A DNA stretch of 16,259 nucleotides, taken from CAZHAX01 sp964530325 (lineage in GTDB: Bacteria > Chloroflexota > Anaerolineae > B4-G1). Positions 7,190 through 14,747 of the stretch are shown here, piece by piece. The notes beneath the pieces were generated by a model. It was not told the DNA's origin, searched no databases, and was given only the letters and a program-made list of their open reading frames with translations. The stretch is taken from positions 1 to 16,259 of the forward strand of contig CAZHAX010000033.1 of assembly GCA_964530325.1 (NCBI GenBank), written 5' to 3'. Each line of letters starts with the position of its first letter. The first letter of the stretch is position 1. Position numbers and translations under genes: made by a program.

Positions 7190-8554
7190 ATGGCCAAGAC
7201 ACACACAATCTGGGTCTGTCAGAGCTGCGGGCGCACAGCGCCTCGCGAGATGGGCCGCTGCCCCGGCTGCGACGAGTGGAACACGATGGTCGAGGTCCTC
7301 GAGCAGGCTGCCCCTGACCCGGCCTCCCCGATTGCAGGCGGGAGCGCGCCACTGCGCCTGAGCGAGATTGAGAGCGAGGGCCAGGAGCGGCTGCGCCTGC
7401 CTCTGCCCGAGTTCGCCCGCGTCTTGGGCGGAGGCATTGTCCCAGGCTCGCTGATCCTCGTCGGCGGCGACCCTGGGATCGGCAAGAGCACCCTGCTGCT
7501 GCAGACGGCCGGAGCCGTCGCCGAGGAGACGGGGCGGGCCGTGCTCTACGTCTCAGGCGAGGAATCGGCCCGCCAAATCAAGATGCGCGCCGATAGGCTG
7601 GCGATCGAGAGCGACCAGTTGCTCCTCCTCGCGGAGACCAGCCTGGAAACGATCATCCACCAGGCCGAGCAGGTACGGCCGCAGATGCTCGTCGTGGACT
7701 CGATCCAGACTGTCACCTCCCAGGAGCTGACCTCGGCCGCGGGCTCGATCAGCCAGGTGCGCCAGGCGGCGGCTTGTCTCCAATCCTGGGCCAAGCGGGA
7801 AGGTGTCGCCGTGTTCCTCGTCGGCCACGTGACGAAGGAAGGCGCCATCGCCGGCCCCAAGGTCCTGGAACACATCGTCGACACTGTGCTCTACCTGGAG
7901 GGAGACCGCTTCCACACCTATCGTCTGCTCCGTTCGGTCAAGAACCGCTTCGGGGCAACGCTCGAGGTAGGCGTGTTCGAGATGCGGGAGGAGGGCATGG
8001 TCGAGGTGGCCAATCCGTCCGAGGTCTTCCTGGCGGAGCGGCTGGTCAGCGCACCCGGCTCCGCAATTGCCGTGACGATGGAGGGCACCCGGCCGCTGCT
8101 GGTGGAAATCCAGGCCCTGGCCAGCCGGACGAGCTTCGGCAACCCTCGCCGCACGGCCAACGGCGTCGACTTCAACCGCCTGCTGCTGATTACCGCCGTG
8201 CTCTCCCGCCGCGCCGGCATCCGCCTGCACGATCAGGACGTGTTCGCCAATGTGGTCGGCGGCCTCCAGGTGGGAGAGCCGGCAGCAGACCTGGCTATTG
8301 CGGTATCGATTGCCTCAGCAGTCCGCGACAAGCCGGTGGCCGCCGACCTGGCCCTCTTCGGCGAGGTCGGCCTATCGGGCGAACTGCGCGCCGTAGGGCA
8401 CACAGGCGCCCGGCTGAACGAGGCCGCGAGACTTGGCTTCCGCCGCTGCCTTCTCCCCAGGCGCATCCGCTCCTCCAAGGAGAATACTCCGCAGGGCATC
8501 GAAGCGATTCCTGTCCGCTCTGTAGCCGAGGCGATCGCCAAAGCGGTGGCCTAG
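7190..8554 (+). CDS. radA: DNA repair protein RadA (Sms)
   Basis: 454 aa, the normal length. RadA is a RecA-related ATPase that helps branch migration and processing of recombination intermediates. The N-terminal zinc finger is C10-QSC13 and C24-PGC27. The Walker A is GGDPGIGKS (residues 92-100, K99). The RadA-specific KNRFG motif is at 251-255. The C-terminal third has the Lon-protease-like fold (DLALFGEVGLSGELRAVGH). The ATG at 7190 (MAKTHTIWVCQSCG) matches the usual RadA start; a GTG 18 bp upstream is in frame and possible. It is divergent from the VIT/VWA gene and sits 69 bp before ftsK, which has its own promoter. Confidence 0.97.
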   Translation: MAKTHTIWVCQSCGRTAPREMGRCPGCDEWNTMVEVLEQAAPDPASPIAGGSAPLRLSEIESEGQERLRLPLPEFARVLGGGIVPGSLILVGGDPGIGKSTLLLQTAGAVAEETGRAVLYVSGEESARQIKMRADRLAIESDQLLLLAETSLETIIHQAEQVRPQMLVVDSIQTVTSQELTSAAGSISQVRQAAACLQSWAKREGVAVFLVGHVTKEGAIAGPKVLEHIVDTVLYLEGDRFHTYRLLRSVKNRFGATLEVGVFEMREEGMVEVANPSEVFLAERLVSAPGSAIAVTMEGTRPLLVEIQALASRTSFGNPRRTANGVDFNRLLLITAVLSRRAGIRLHDQDVFANVVGGLQVGEPAADLAIAVSIASAVRDKPVAADLALFGEVGLSGELRAVGHTGARLNEAARLGFRRCLLPRRIRSSKENTPQGIEAIPVRSVAEAIAKAVA

Positions 8555-8571
8555 TAGGGAGACTACGCCTG

Positions 8572-8580
8572 TGCTATAAT
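8572..8580 (+). promoter_or_regulatory. Extended -10 promoter for ftsK
   Basis: TGCTATAAT is a perfect consensus extended -10 element (TG, one base, then TATAAT at 8575-8580). At 16-18 bases upstream there is no convincing -35 (TAGTAG around 8552), which is normal for extended -10 promoters. Transcription would start near 8587, leaving about 37 bases before the ATG at 8624. The radA stop is 18 bp upstream, so ftsK can be expressed apart from radA. Confidence 0.65.
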
Positions 8581-8605
8581 CGGGCCAGAGGGGTCACAGC
8601 CCGAT
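8579..8605 (+). promoter_or_regulatory. 7-bp inverted repeat spanning the ftsK transcription start
   Basis: ATCGGGC (8579-8585) and GCCCGAT (8599-8605) are perfect inverted copies separated by 13 bases. The left arm overlaps the last two bases of the -10 box and the repeat is centred close to the predicted start site. This position fits a repressor operator; a hairpin in the leader is the alternative. Confidence 0.45.
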
Positions 8606-8623
8606 CCGCCCGTCCCAACCGTA

Positions 8624-10903
8624 ATGGCCAAGAAGCGCTCGACACGGAAGAAGACCACTCGCCGGAGGCGTACCAGCCAGAGGGCAAAGCAGCCGTTCGA
8701 GCTCAAGCCCGAGCAGCTGCTCGATATCCTTGGCTACGTCCTTATCGCCGTCGCCGCGCTCACGCTCCTGAGTTTCCCATCCGGGACCCGCGGCAAGGTA
8801 CTCGGCTGGTGGGTGGCCCTTCTCCGGCAGGCTGTCGGATGGGGCGCCTACCTCACGCCGATCTTCTTCTGCGCTCTGGGGCTATGGATCGTCCTCCGCC
8901 GTGTGCGCGACCGGCTCCCCCGCCTGGCCCCCACCCACCTGGCGGGCGCGCTGCTGGGCTATCTCACGCTGCTGGCCACGCTCCACAGTCCGGTGGTGGT
9001 TGCAGAACCGCCCTCGGCGGCATGGGCAGCAGCGGAGGTGGGCGAAGGAGGTGGCTATACGGGCGCGGCGCTCGCCCAGGCCCTGGAGCAGGGCCTGGGA
9101 TCGCTGGGGCTGACCGTCGCGCTGGTCACCTCTTGGCTCATCGTCCTGGTGCTGCTCTTCGGGCTGACCGTGCGGCACATCACCCAGCCGCTGTGGGCCG
9201 CGCTGCAGCAGCTTCGATCCTCCAGCCGGCCGCGCCTGACCAGTCCGGTCGATCAGCCCGCCCCTAAGCCTGCACGGCGCAGATCCGCCCGGCCAGCGGC
9301 CGATACCGCCACTGAGAGGGACTCGTCCGCGAGGCCTCGAAGGCAGACTCGCGCCCCGGCCCGGCTGAGGCAGAAGGTCGCCGCTGGGCCAGTCATCCGC
9401 GCACCGGCGACGGGTCGCGTCTGGGTGTTGCCTCTTGCCGGGCAGATCCTCCATCGAGGCGGCGACCAGACAACCAGCGCCAGCCGGCAGCGGGAGCGAT
9501 CGCGGATCATCGAGGAGACGCTGGCCAGCTTCGGAGCGCCGGTGACGGTGCGCGAGATCAATCCCGGGCCCGTGGTGACCCAGTTCGGCGTGGAGCCCGG
9601 CGTCGTGCAGGGCAGCCGGGGCAGGGAAACCAAGGTCAAGGTCAGCCGCATATCCTCTCTGGCGGATGACCTGGCTCTCGCCCTGGAGGCGAAGACCGTG
9701 CGCATCGAGGCGCCTATTCCGGGCAAGGCGCTCGTCGGCATCGAGGTGCCCAATCGCAGGGTTGCCATCGTGACGTTGCGCGACGTGATGGAATCGCCCC
9801 AGTTCGAGGAGATCGATTCGCAGCTGCGCCTCTGTCTGGGCATGGACGTATCCGGCCATCCGGTCATGGCCGATCTGGCCGCGATGCCACATCTGCTTAT
9901 CGCCGGCACGACGGGCTCCGGCAAGTCTGTATGCGTCAACGGCATCATCACCGCGCTCCTGCTGCAGAACACGCCGGACGAGCTGCGTCTGCTGCTGGTC
10001 GATCCGAAGCGGGTCGAGCTTGCGGGCTTCAACGGTATACCCCACCTGATATCGGACGTCGTGGTCGACATGGAGCGAGTCCCCGCGGTGCTGAAGTGGG
10101 TACTGGCGGAAACGGATGGCAGATACCGCCGCTTCTCCGAGGTTGGAGCCACGAACATCGTTGACTACAACGAGAGGATCGCCCCCAGCTCCGGCGACAA
10201 GAGCCTGCCGTTCATCGTCCTGGTGATAGACGAGCTGGCCGACCTGATGATGGTCGCCCCCCACGAGACCGAGGCGGCGCTCTGCCGCATCGCCCAGAGA
10301 TCGCGGGCCACGGGCATCCACATGGTGATCGCCACCCAGCGGCCCAGCGTCGATATCGTCACCGGGCTGATCAAGGCGAACCTGCCGGCCCGCATCGCCT
10401 TCAACGTCCCCTCGACTACGGACTCGAGGGTGATCATCGATACGCCTGGCGCAGAGCGCCTCCTGGGCCGGGGAGATATGCTGCTGCTCGCCCCCGATGC
10501 CGCTACGCCTAGAAGGCTGCAGGGCTCCTACGTCTCCGATGAGGAGCTGGACCGCTTGGTGCGCCACTGGCGGGAGCAGGGAAGCCCGGACGTGATGCCC
10601 AGCGACGACCTGGCGGCGGAGAAGTCCCTGGAGGAGGTAGCTGAGACACTGGCGAAGGTACAGCTGCCGTCCACCGACTGGCAGGACGAGCTGCTGCCGG
10701 AGGTCATCGAACTGGTGATCAGCCGCAAGCGGGCGTCGATCTCGATGTTCCAACGCAGGTTTAGGATCGGCTACACACGAGCGGCCCGCCTGATGGACTA
10801 CCTGGCCCAGAAGGGCGTCGTCGGCCCCCAGCCACCCGGAGGAAAGGCGCGCGAGGTGCACGAGGCTGTGGCGCGATCGCTGCTGCAGCGATCGGAGAGC
10901 TAG
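8624..10903 (+). CDS. ftsK: DNA translocase FtsK/SpoIIIE
   Basis: 759 aa, typical. FtsK is a membrane-anchored ATPase at the division septum that pumps chromosomal DNA and helps resolve dimers. A very basic N-terminus (KKRSTRKKTTRRRR) precedes about four membrane segments (near 33-52, 61-90, 104-122 and 160-182). A low-complexity Pro/Arg/Ala linker runs to about residue 265. The motor domain has Walker A GTTGSGKS (427-435 region, K434), Walker B with D536-E537 in LVIDELADLM, and the RSRATGIHMVIATQRPSVD segment. The last about 75 residues form the gamma winged-helix DNA-binding domain (ELVISRKRASISMFQRRFRIGYTRAARLMD) that reads KOPS-type sites. No clear Shine-Dalgarno precedes the ATG, but the MAKKRST start is sensible. 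The 3' end contains a perfect hairpin and abuts the next gene. Confidence 0.97.
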   Translation: MAKKRSTRKKTTRRRRTSQRAKQPFELKPEQLLDILGYVLIAVAALTLLSFPSGTRGKVLGWWVALLRQAVGWGAYLTPIFFCALGLWIVLRRVRDRLPRLAPTHLAGALLGYLTLLATLHSPVVVAEPPSAAWAAAEVGEGGGYTGAALAQALEQGLGSLGLTVALVTSWLIVLVLLFGLTVRHITQPLWAALQQLRSSSRPRLTSPVDQPAPKPARRRSARPAADTATERDSSARPRRQTRAPARLRQKVAAGPVIRAPATGRVWVLPLAGQILHRGGDQTTSASRQRERSRIIEETLASFGAPVTVREINPGPVVTQFGVEPGVVQGSRGRETKVKVSRISSLADDLALALEAKTVRIEAPIPGKALVGIEVPNRRVAIVTLRDVMESPQFEEIDSQLRLCLGMDVSGHPVMADLAAMPHLLIAGTTGSGKSVCVNGIITALLLQNTPDELRLLLVDPKRVELAGFNGIPHLISDVVVDMERVPAVLKWVLAETDGRYRRFSEVGATNIVDYNERIAPSSGDKSLPFIVLVIDELADLMMVAPHETEAALCRIAQRSRATGIHMVIATQRPSVDIVTGLIKANLPARIAFNVPSTTDSRVIIDTPGAERLLGRGDMLLLAPDAATPRRLQGSYVSDEELDRLVRHWREQGSPDVMPSDDLAAEKSLEEVAETLAKVQLPSTDWQDELLPEVIELVISRKRASISMFQRRFRIGYTRAARLMDYLAQKGVVGPQPPGGKAREVHEAVARSLLQRSES
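10874..10894 (+). other. Perfect 9-bp hairpin at the 3' end of ftsK
   Basis: CGATCGCTG (10874-10882) and CAGCGATCG (10886-10894) are exact inverted copies around a 3-base loop. It lies within the last codons of ftsK, 6 bases before the stop, and its right arm ends on the first base of the GGAG Shine-Dalgarno (10894-10897) of the downstream gene. It could control translation of that gene or message stability. It includes the palindrome GCGATCGC (10873-10880). Confidence 0.55.
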
Positions 10904-10904
10904 T

Positions 10905-11591
10905 GTGGATTTCACTATCGACAAGCTCACCTACGCCGATGGCATGGCCTACCGCTACCATATCCGGGACGAAGACGGCCAGCTCCTCTTCGTCGCCGAC
11001 AGGTCCGGAATGCTGCTTCCCTCGCCCACCCGATTGGTCGAGTTCTTTGATCCCTCGCGCAATCTGGCAGCCAGGCTTCAGCCGCCAGACCTGCTGCCCT
11101 GGCAGAGAGCCACCAGGTACCAGGTCCTGGTCGGAGGCGAGGTCGAGCCGTACGCTGTGCTGCACGAGAGGCTGAGCCTCGTCGACCTCCTGCTGCTGCG
11201 AATGCCCCGCTACACAGTGGAGATCGGCGAGCACAGGTATGGCGGGCGCGCAGCGCGCTACGGCAGTATGCTCTGCCAGCTGCGGCCGGCGCCCGAAGAG
11301 GAAGAGGAGCCGGAGGGCGTCGAACCATACGAGCAGGCCGATGCCGCCGAGCAGCCGGAAGCGAAGCAGGTTGAAGTGCGGCCGCTAGATGAATTGGTCG
11401 CTGAGGGCGAGGCGGCTGACGAAGAGGCCGAGGCGGCCGATCAGGCCGCGCTGGCCACCGTCGAGCGGCCCGAGAGCGGAGCGAGCTACTCAGTGGCCGT
11501 AGAGGAAGTACCGGAGGCCGCTCCGCTGCGCGAGGATCTGTTCGCCTTGGCCAGCCTGGCTATCCTGATCGACATAGAGCTGTTCTCCTGA
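10905..11591 (+). CDS. Uncharacterised protein downstream of ftsK, beta-rich N-terminus and acidic C-terminus
   Basis: 228 aa. It starts with GTG at 10905, one base after the ftsK stop, with GGAG (10894-10897) seven bases upstream; a later ATG at residue 14 is less likely. Residues 1-125 look like a compact beta-strand domain (YRYHIRDEDGQLLFVADRSG, then YQVLVGGEVEPYAVLHER, then YTVEIGEHRYGG). This is a little like LURP-one/scramblase-type folds, but I do not recognise the family. Residues 127-205 are low-complexity and rich in Glu and Ala. The end, LFALASLAILIDIELFS, is hydrophobic and could touch a membrane or a partner. There is no signal peptide. Near-zero spacing implies co-transcription with ftsK, but no shared function can be claimed. 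Confidence 0.82.
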   Translation: MDFTIDKLTYADGMAYRYHIRDEDGQLLFVADRSGMLLPSPTRLVEFFDPSRNLAARLQPPDLLPWQRATRYQVLVGGEVEPYAVLHERLSLVDLLLLRMPRYTVEIGEHRYGGRAARYGSMLCQLRPAPEEEEEPEGVEPYEQADAAEQPEAKQVEVRPLDELVAEGEAADEEAEAADQAALATVERPESGASYSVAVEEVPEAAPLREDLFALASLAILIDIELFS

Positions 11592-11606
11592 CGGCTCGCC
11601 CGATGC

Positions 11607-11627
11607 GGGGCCGCTAGGGCCGGCCCC
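11607..11627. terminator. Hairpin between convergent genes
   Basis: GGGGCCG (11607-11613) pairs with CGGCCCC (11621-11627) around a 7-base loop. It sits 15 bases after the stop of the 228-aa gene, and the stop of the convergent glycosyltransferase (11614-11616) lies in its loop. There is no clear U-tract on either strand, so it would be a weak or factor-assisted terminator serving both directions. Confidence 0.4.
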
Positions 11628-12567
11628 TCCTCCATCGCCACAGAACGCCCACCGGATAGCCGATCATCTTCGCCACGTCGCCCGTGACGCGGATGGTGGG
11701 TACGCAGAGAGCGGCGCCCGCCTTCCGGACCAGGCCCATTCCGGTCCACATCTTGCCGAGGCGTCTGTACGGCACCCAGAGCATCGCCGCGAGGCCGATC
11801 GGGTACAGCCCCCACAGCCAGCTCGAGACAGCGTATCCGGCCAGGCCTATCATCGGCACCGCCACCAGGTAGGTCAGGTAGCGGATCGCGTGGCGCAGCC
11901 GCCACAGGTCCGCCTTGCCATCTCCGCGTGCGTACCTGTAGTACTGCAGGAAGAACCCACGCAGGCCGGAGCGAGGCCGGAACTGTGCTACCGCGTCCGG
12001 AACGAACGCGAAGGGGCCAAAGCGTTCACGCAGGCGGAAGTCGAAGATCAGGTCCTCGCAGTAGTCGAGCCACTCAGGATATCCACCCACTTCGGCCCAG
12101 GCGCTCTTGAGGAAGGCGACCGAGCGGCTCGAAGGCAGGAAGTCGCGCGGATCGATCTCATCCAGCCGAGGGAGGACGGTCGCGCCCATCGCCGTCTCGA
12201 ACAGGCTCTCCGGCTCGGGGACGAAGAAACCCGCCGCTACCTGGGCCTGCCCCCCTTCCAGGGGACGGACCAGTCTCTCCAGCCACATAGGGCTGAGGCG
12301 CACGCCGGCGTCGGTGGACGCGATCGCCTCGCCGCTGGCAGCCTCAATAGCCGCGTTGCGTCCCTCCGAGATGTTCGCACCTGGACGGCGCAGCACCACG
12401 AGGGGGAATCGGCTTTCCCCTTGGAGCAGCTCCAGCGTAGAGTCAGTCGAGCCCCCGTCACAGAAGACGACCTCGTCGGGCAGGCGGCTCTGGGCGGCCA
12501 GGCTATCGAGCAGCCGGGGCAGGCTCCGGGCCTCGTCGAGAACGGTAGCGATGACAGAGACGCGCAT
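11614..12567 (-). CDS. Family 2 glycosyltransferase with C-terminal membrane segments
   Basis: 317 aa. GT-A fold family 2 enzymes move a sugar from a nucleotide-sugar to a lipid or glycan acceptor on the inner face of the membrane. The start MRVSVIATVLDEARSLPRLLDSLAAQ is typical. Further motifs are DGGSTD (37-42), EGRNAAI (68-74), the metal-binding TDAG (85-88), the likely catalytic E171-D172 and QYYRYARGDGKAD (208-220). About residues 225-262 are hydrophobic, probably two membrane passes, followed by a basic tail ending WRWRRGRP. The acceptor is unknown. The ATG at 12567 is only 8 bases after a -10 box, so the message should have almost no leader. It lies downstream of the C25 peptidase gene but has its own promoter. 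Confidence 0.93.
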   Translation of the reverse strand: MRVSVIATVLDEARSLPRLLDSLAAQSRLPDEVVFCDGGSTDSTLELLQGESRFPLVVLRRPGANISEGRNAAIEAASGEAIASTDAGVRLSPMWLERLVRPLEGGQAQVAAGFFVPEPESLFETAMGATVLPRLDEIDPRDFLPSSRSVAFLKSAWAEVGGYPEWLDYCEDLIFDFRLRERFGPFAFVPDAVAQFRPRSGLRGFFLQYYRYARGDGKADLWRLRHAIRYLTYLVAVPMIGLAGYAVSSWLWGLYPIGLAAMLWVPYRRLGKMWTGMGLVRKAGAALCVPTIRVTGDVAKMIGYPVGVLWRWRRGRP

Positions 12568-12575
12568 CTAAGGCG

Positions 12576-12603
12576 ATTATACACGAGGGCAAGGGCGGAG
12601 CAA
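12576..12603 (-). promoter_or_regulatory. Promoter giving a leaderless glycosyltransferase mRNA
   Basis: On the - strand TATAAT (12581-12576) is preceded after 16 bases by TTGCTC (12603-12598), a half-matching -35. Counting seven bases from the -10 puts the transcription start at about 12569-12567, that is, at or within two bases of the ATG. No Shine-Dalgarno is possible in such a leader. Confidence 0.6.
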
Positions 12604-12612
12604 GGAAAGCGA

Positions 12613-12641
12613 CGGGCCGCCCATCGTCGATGGACGGCCCG
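12613..12641 (-). terminator. Rho-independent-like hairpin after the C25 peptidase gene
   Basis: Bases 12613-12623 and 12631-12641 pair with a single mismatch around a 7-base loop, an 11-position GC-rich stem. On the - strand it begins 31 bases after the peptidase stop and is followed by the pyrimidine-rich TCGCTTTCCTT. The next gene's -35 comes directly after, so the terminator and promoter are packed into about 100 bases. Confidence 0.6.
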
Positions 12642-12671
12642 CTAGTCGTTCGCGATTCCGGGTCAGGCTGC

Positions 12672-14666
12672 CTAGTAGCTGCGCAGCGCCAGCGGCAGGT
12701 AGAGCTCGCCTGTCCAGGGCACGATGGTCATGTTGAGATCCATGGCGGGATCCCCGAGGAGAACGAAGCTGTCCAGCAGATCCGCATACGTTCCTGGCAG
12801 TCCCACCTTGGCGTAGGAGATCGCCGGGCCCAGCTCGGTAAGACCCTCCTCGAAGACCGCTTCGTAGAACAGCTCGTGTAGCATATTCTGCCCGCCGCTC
12901 AGGCCAAGCGTCGTGTTGCCCCACGTGGCGACTGCGCCACCGCCTGCTCGGCGAATCATCAACTCGTCCAGAGCATCGTCAGTGGAATGGGCAAATCGAC
13001 CGGTGTAACAGGTCATGTTGAGCACCACGGGCAGCCCGCTGCTGCTCTGCAGACCGGGGACGTCGTTGACGTGAAGCATCCAGTTGGGAGTCGACGCCAG
13101 AGGGTCTACCGCCCACTGGTGCCAGGAGCTGTGACCCACGTAGCTGGCGAGCAGGCCGCCCACGTTCAGCGCACTGATGGTACTGTTGTGAGCGTCGTGG
13201 ATGTCGTCGTAGAGATGGGACTCAGTGCACGTGCCCTGGCAGAAGTACACTCGGTACCCTGCATAGGTGATGGGTATGGAGGCGTAGACGCTGTCCGCAT
13301 AGTCATGGAACTCGCCGCCTGCTGCCCCGTGGTCCTCGTCGCCAGCAAAGAAGAGCAGCCGCTCGTTCCACGGCCACTGGGGCGGGTCAGTCTCGTAGTT
13401 GATGATCTTATTCACCACCAGGGTAGCTTCGGCAGCAGTGCGGACGGGCAGCCGGCCCACGTGGATCTCGGCCAGCTGGTCAGTCCCCCCGCTCATCTCG
13501 CCGTACCGGTTGTCCGCAGCCGTGCCATAGGGGTATGCCCCCTCCTGCTCGGATGCCCAGGGGTCGGGAACAAGGTAGGGAGGCACGTACTGCGTAGCAT
13601 CCGGATTCTCGGCCCCATCTCCCACCAGGAGCACGTAGCTCAGCGTCGGAGTCGTCACGCTGTGGTAGGTGGCGCTGATATAGGTGCGGATCGCCTCGGA
13701 GACGCCCAGCGTCGGATAGGCGTCATAGATCGCATCCGTCGTCGTTATGTAGACCGTCAATCCATCCGTGCTCTCTCGGTGGGTGGCCAGCGCCTCGATA
13801 GATGTGACGAAGCTCGGATGTGTGATAATCAGGTACTCAGTGTCGGTCGGTGCGGCTGTGGCCGCCAGCGCCGCCCTGGCAGCAGCTCCCGACTGAGGAA
13901 CCGGCTCGAAGCGAGCGAACGCCCCCACGGCGCCTGGGTTGACCACCGCCTGCGCCAGGCTGGCAAGTACAGGGTCGTCCCCACCGTCGCCGCGCTGATC
14001 TACAGCCAGCGTGGAGCCCTCATACTCGAAGGTCAGCTCAACCCGCACAGAAACGGCTGTCTCAACCGAAGGCCCGGCGGCATTGAAACGAATGGGGAAG
14101 AAGGTCAGGCGGACCAGCCTATGGCCGCGGATCCAGCCCGCCTCCTCCAGCGCGACGATTTCGGCGGGCTGAGACCCTTCGTATGCGCCGGGATCAAACG
14201 ACCAGACGTACCCGCCCCCTGCGGTCAGCTGCCCAGCAGGCAGCACTGGGTAGGGTAGCTCCCGCAAGTCGCTCTCGTGAACGGCCACTCGGAGCGCCAG
14301 ATCCGCATCCGCGGGAACGACGACCAAGGCTGTTGCGTAGGGGAGCTGCGGATGGCCGGCCACTTCTGCTAGTGCCCAGCCAGGCGCCCCCAGCAGAACG
14401 TAGGATTGACCATCCGCGCCGGCGACCCAGCGCTCGCTGAAGGACGGGGCCTTCCATTCGAGCAGGATGCCGGTCCCATCGGCGCTCAGCACAACGGGGT
14501 CGGGCGCAGTCGGCCCAGGCGACAGCGCAAGCGGCTCGTTCCGCGCAATCGCCGATCCGCCGGCGCCCAGCCGAAGAACGAGCAGCACGAAACCAGCAGC
14601 CAGCGGCGGCGCCACGAACACGCGCCAGCGCCGCCGCCCTTCGGTCTTGACTACCCTACATAGCAT
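12672..14666 (-). CDS. Secreted peptidase of family C25 (gingipain-like)
   Basis: 664 aa. C25 enzymes are secreted cysteine endopeptidases of the caspase-like clan. A basic N-terminus is followed by a hydrophobic export segment (about residues 17-37). Residues about 45-255 fit a C25-type propeptide region. The peptidase domain starts near TEYLIITHPSF and includes LSYVLLVGDGAENPDATQYV and EIHVGRLPVRTAAEA. The catalytic pair is H512 in YVGHSSWHQW and C553 in LNMTCYTGRF, followed by GGGAVATWGNTT and the closing FVLLGDPAMDLN of the family. The protein ends in LYLPLALRSY, with no Bacteroidota-type T9SS domain. It follows the DUF11 gene by 81 bp and may be co-transcribed with it. A GGGAGG lies too far (16 bases) from the ATG, so the exact start is less certain than the gene. 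Confidence 0.9.
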   Translation of the reverse strand: MLCRVVKTEGRRRWRVFVAPPLAAGFVLLVLRLGAGGSAIARNEPLALSPGPTAPDPVVLSADGTGILLEWKAPSFSERWVAGADGQSYVLLGAPGWALAEVAGHPQLPYATALVVVPADADLALRVAVHESDLRELPYPVLPAGQLTAGGGYVWSFDPGAYEGSQPAEIVALEEAGWIRGHRLVRLTFFPIRFNAAGPSVETAVSVRVELTFEYEGSTLAVDQRGDGGDDPVLASLAQAVVNPGAVGAFARFEPVPQSGAAARAALAATAAPTDTEYLIITHPSFVTSIEALATHRESTDGLTVYITTTDAIYDAYPTLGVSEAIRTYISATYHSVTTPTLSYVLLVGDGAENPDATQYVPPYLVPDPWASEQEGAYPYGTAADNRYGEMSGGTDQLAEIHVGRLPVRTAAEATLVVNKIINYETDPPQWPWNERLLFFAGDEDHGAAGGEFHDYADSVYASIPITYAGYRVYFCQGTCTESHLYDDIHDAHNSTISALNVGGLLASYVGHSSWHQWAVDPLASTPNWMLHVNDVPGLQSSSGLPVVLNMTCYTGRFAHSTDDALDELMIRRAGGGAVATWGNTTLGLSGGQNMLHELFYEAVFEEGLTELGPAISYAKVGLPGTYADLLDSFVLLGDPAMDLNMTIVPWTGELYLPLALRSY

Positions 14667-14682
14667 AGTGTCGGCTCAACTT

Positions 14683-14697
14683 CCTCCCGCCAGGAGG
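14683..14697 (-). other. Small hairpin enclosing a Shine-Dalgarno-like sequence
   Basis: CCTCC and GGAGG flank a 5-base loop in the gap between the DUF11 gene and the C25 peptidase gene. On the - strand the right arm is the GGGAGG that would be the nearest ribosome site, 16 bases from the peptidase ATG. It could limit translation, but it is short. The rest of this 81-base gap shows no convincing promoter or terminator. Confidence 0.3.
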
Positions 14698-14747
14698 CCG
14701 CCCGAGCAGGATCTCGCTCTCGGCGTCCTCACACTCCGCTAGGTGCA

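Noticed and set aside
6991..7206. N-terminal extension of the VIT/VWA protein by 72 residues
   Set aside because: It would overlap radA, read through the promoter region and lack a ribosome site, while the ATG at 6990 has a strong site and begins a clean signal peptide.
8882..10930. A 682-aa open frame on the - strand opposite ftsK
   Set aside because: Long antisense frames are expected in GC-rich coding DNA. It mirrors ftsK, which has full motor motifs, and its Gln/His/Arg-rich translation resembles no protein family.
12987..14258. A 423-aa open frame on the + strand opposite the C25 peptidase gene
   Set aside because: It is a shadow of a gene with clear catalytic motifs, with no ribosome site and no recognisable domain.
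14701..14747. Intrinsic terminator after the DUF11 gene
   Set aside because: Only a short, bulged GCCGAG/CTCGGGC pairing with a 12-base loop and no U-tract can be drawn, too weak to call.
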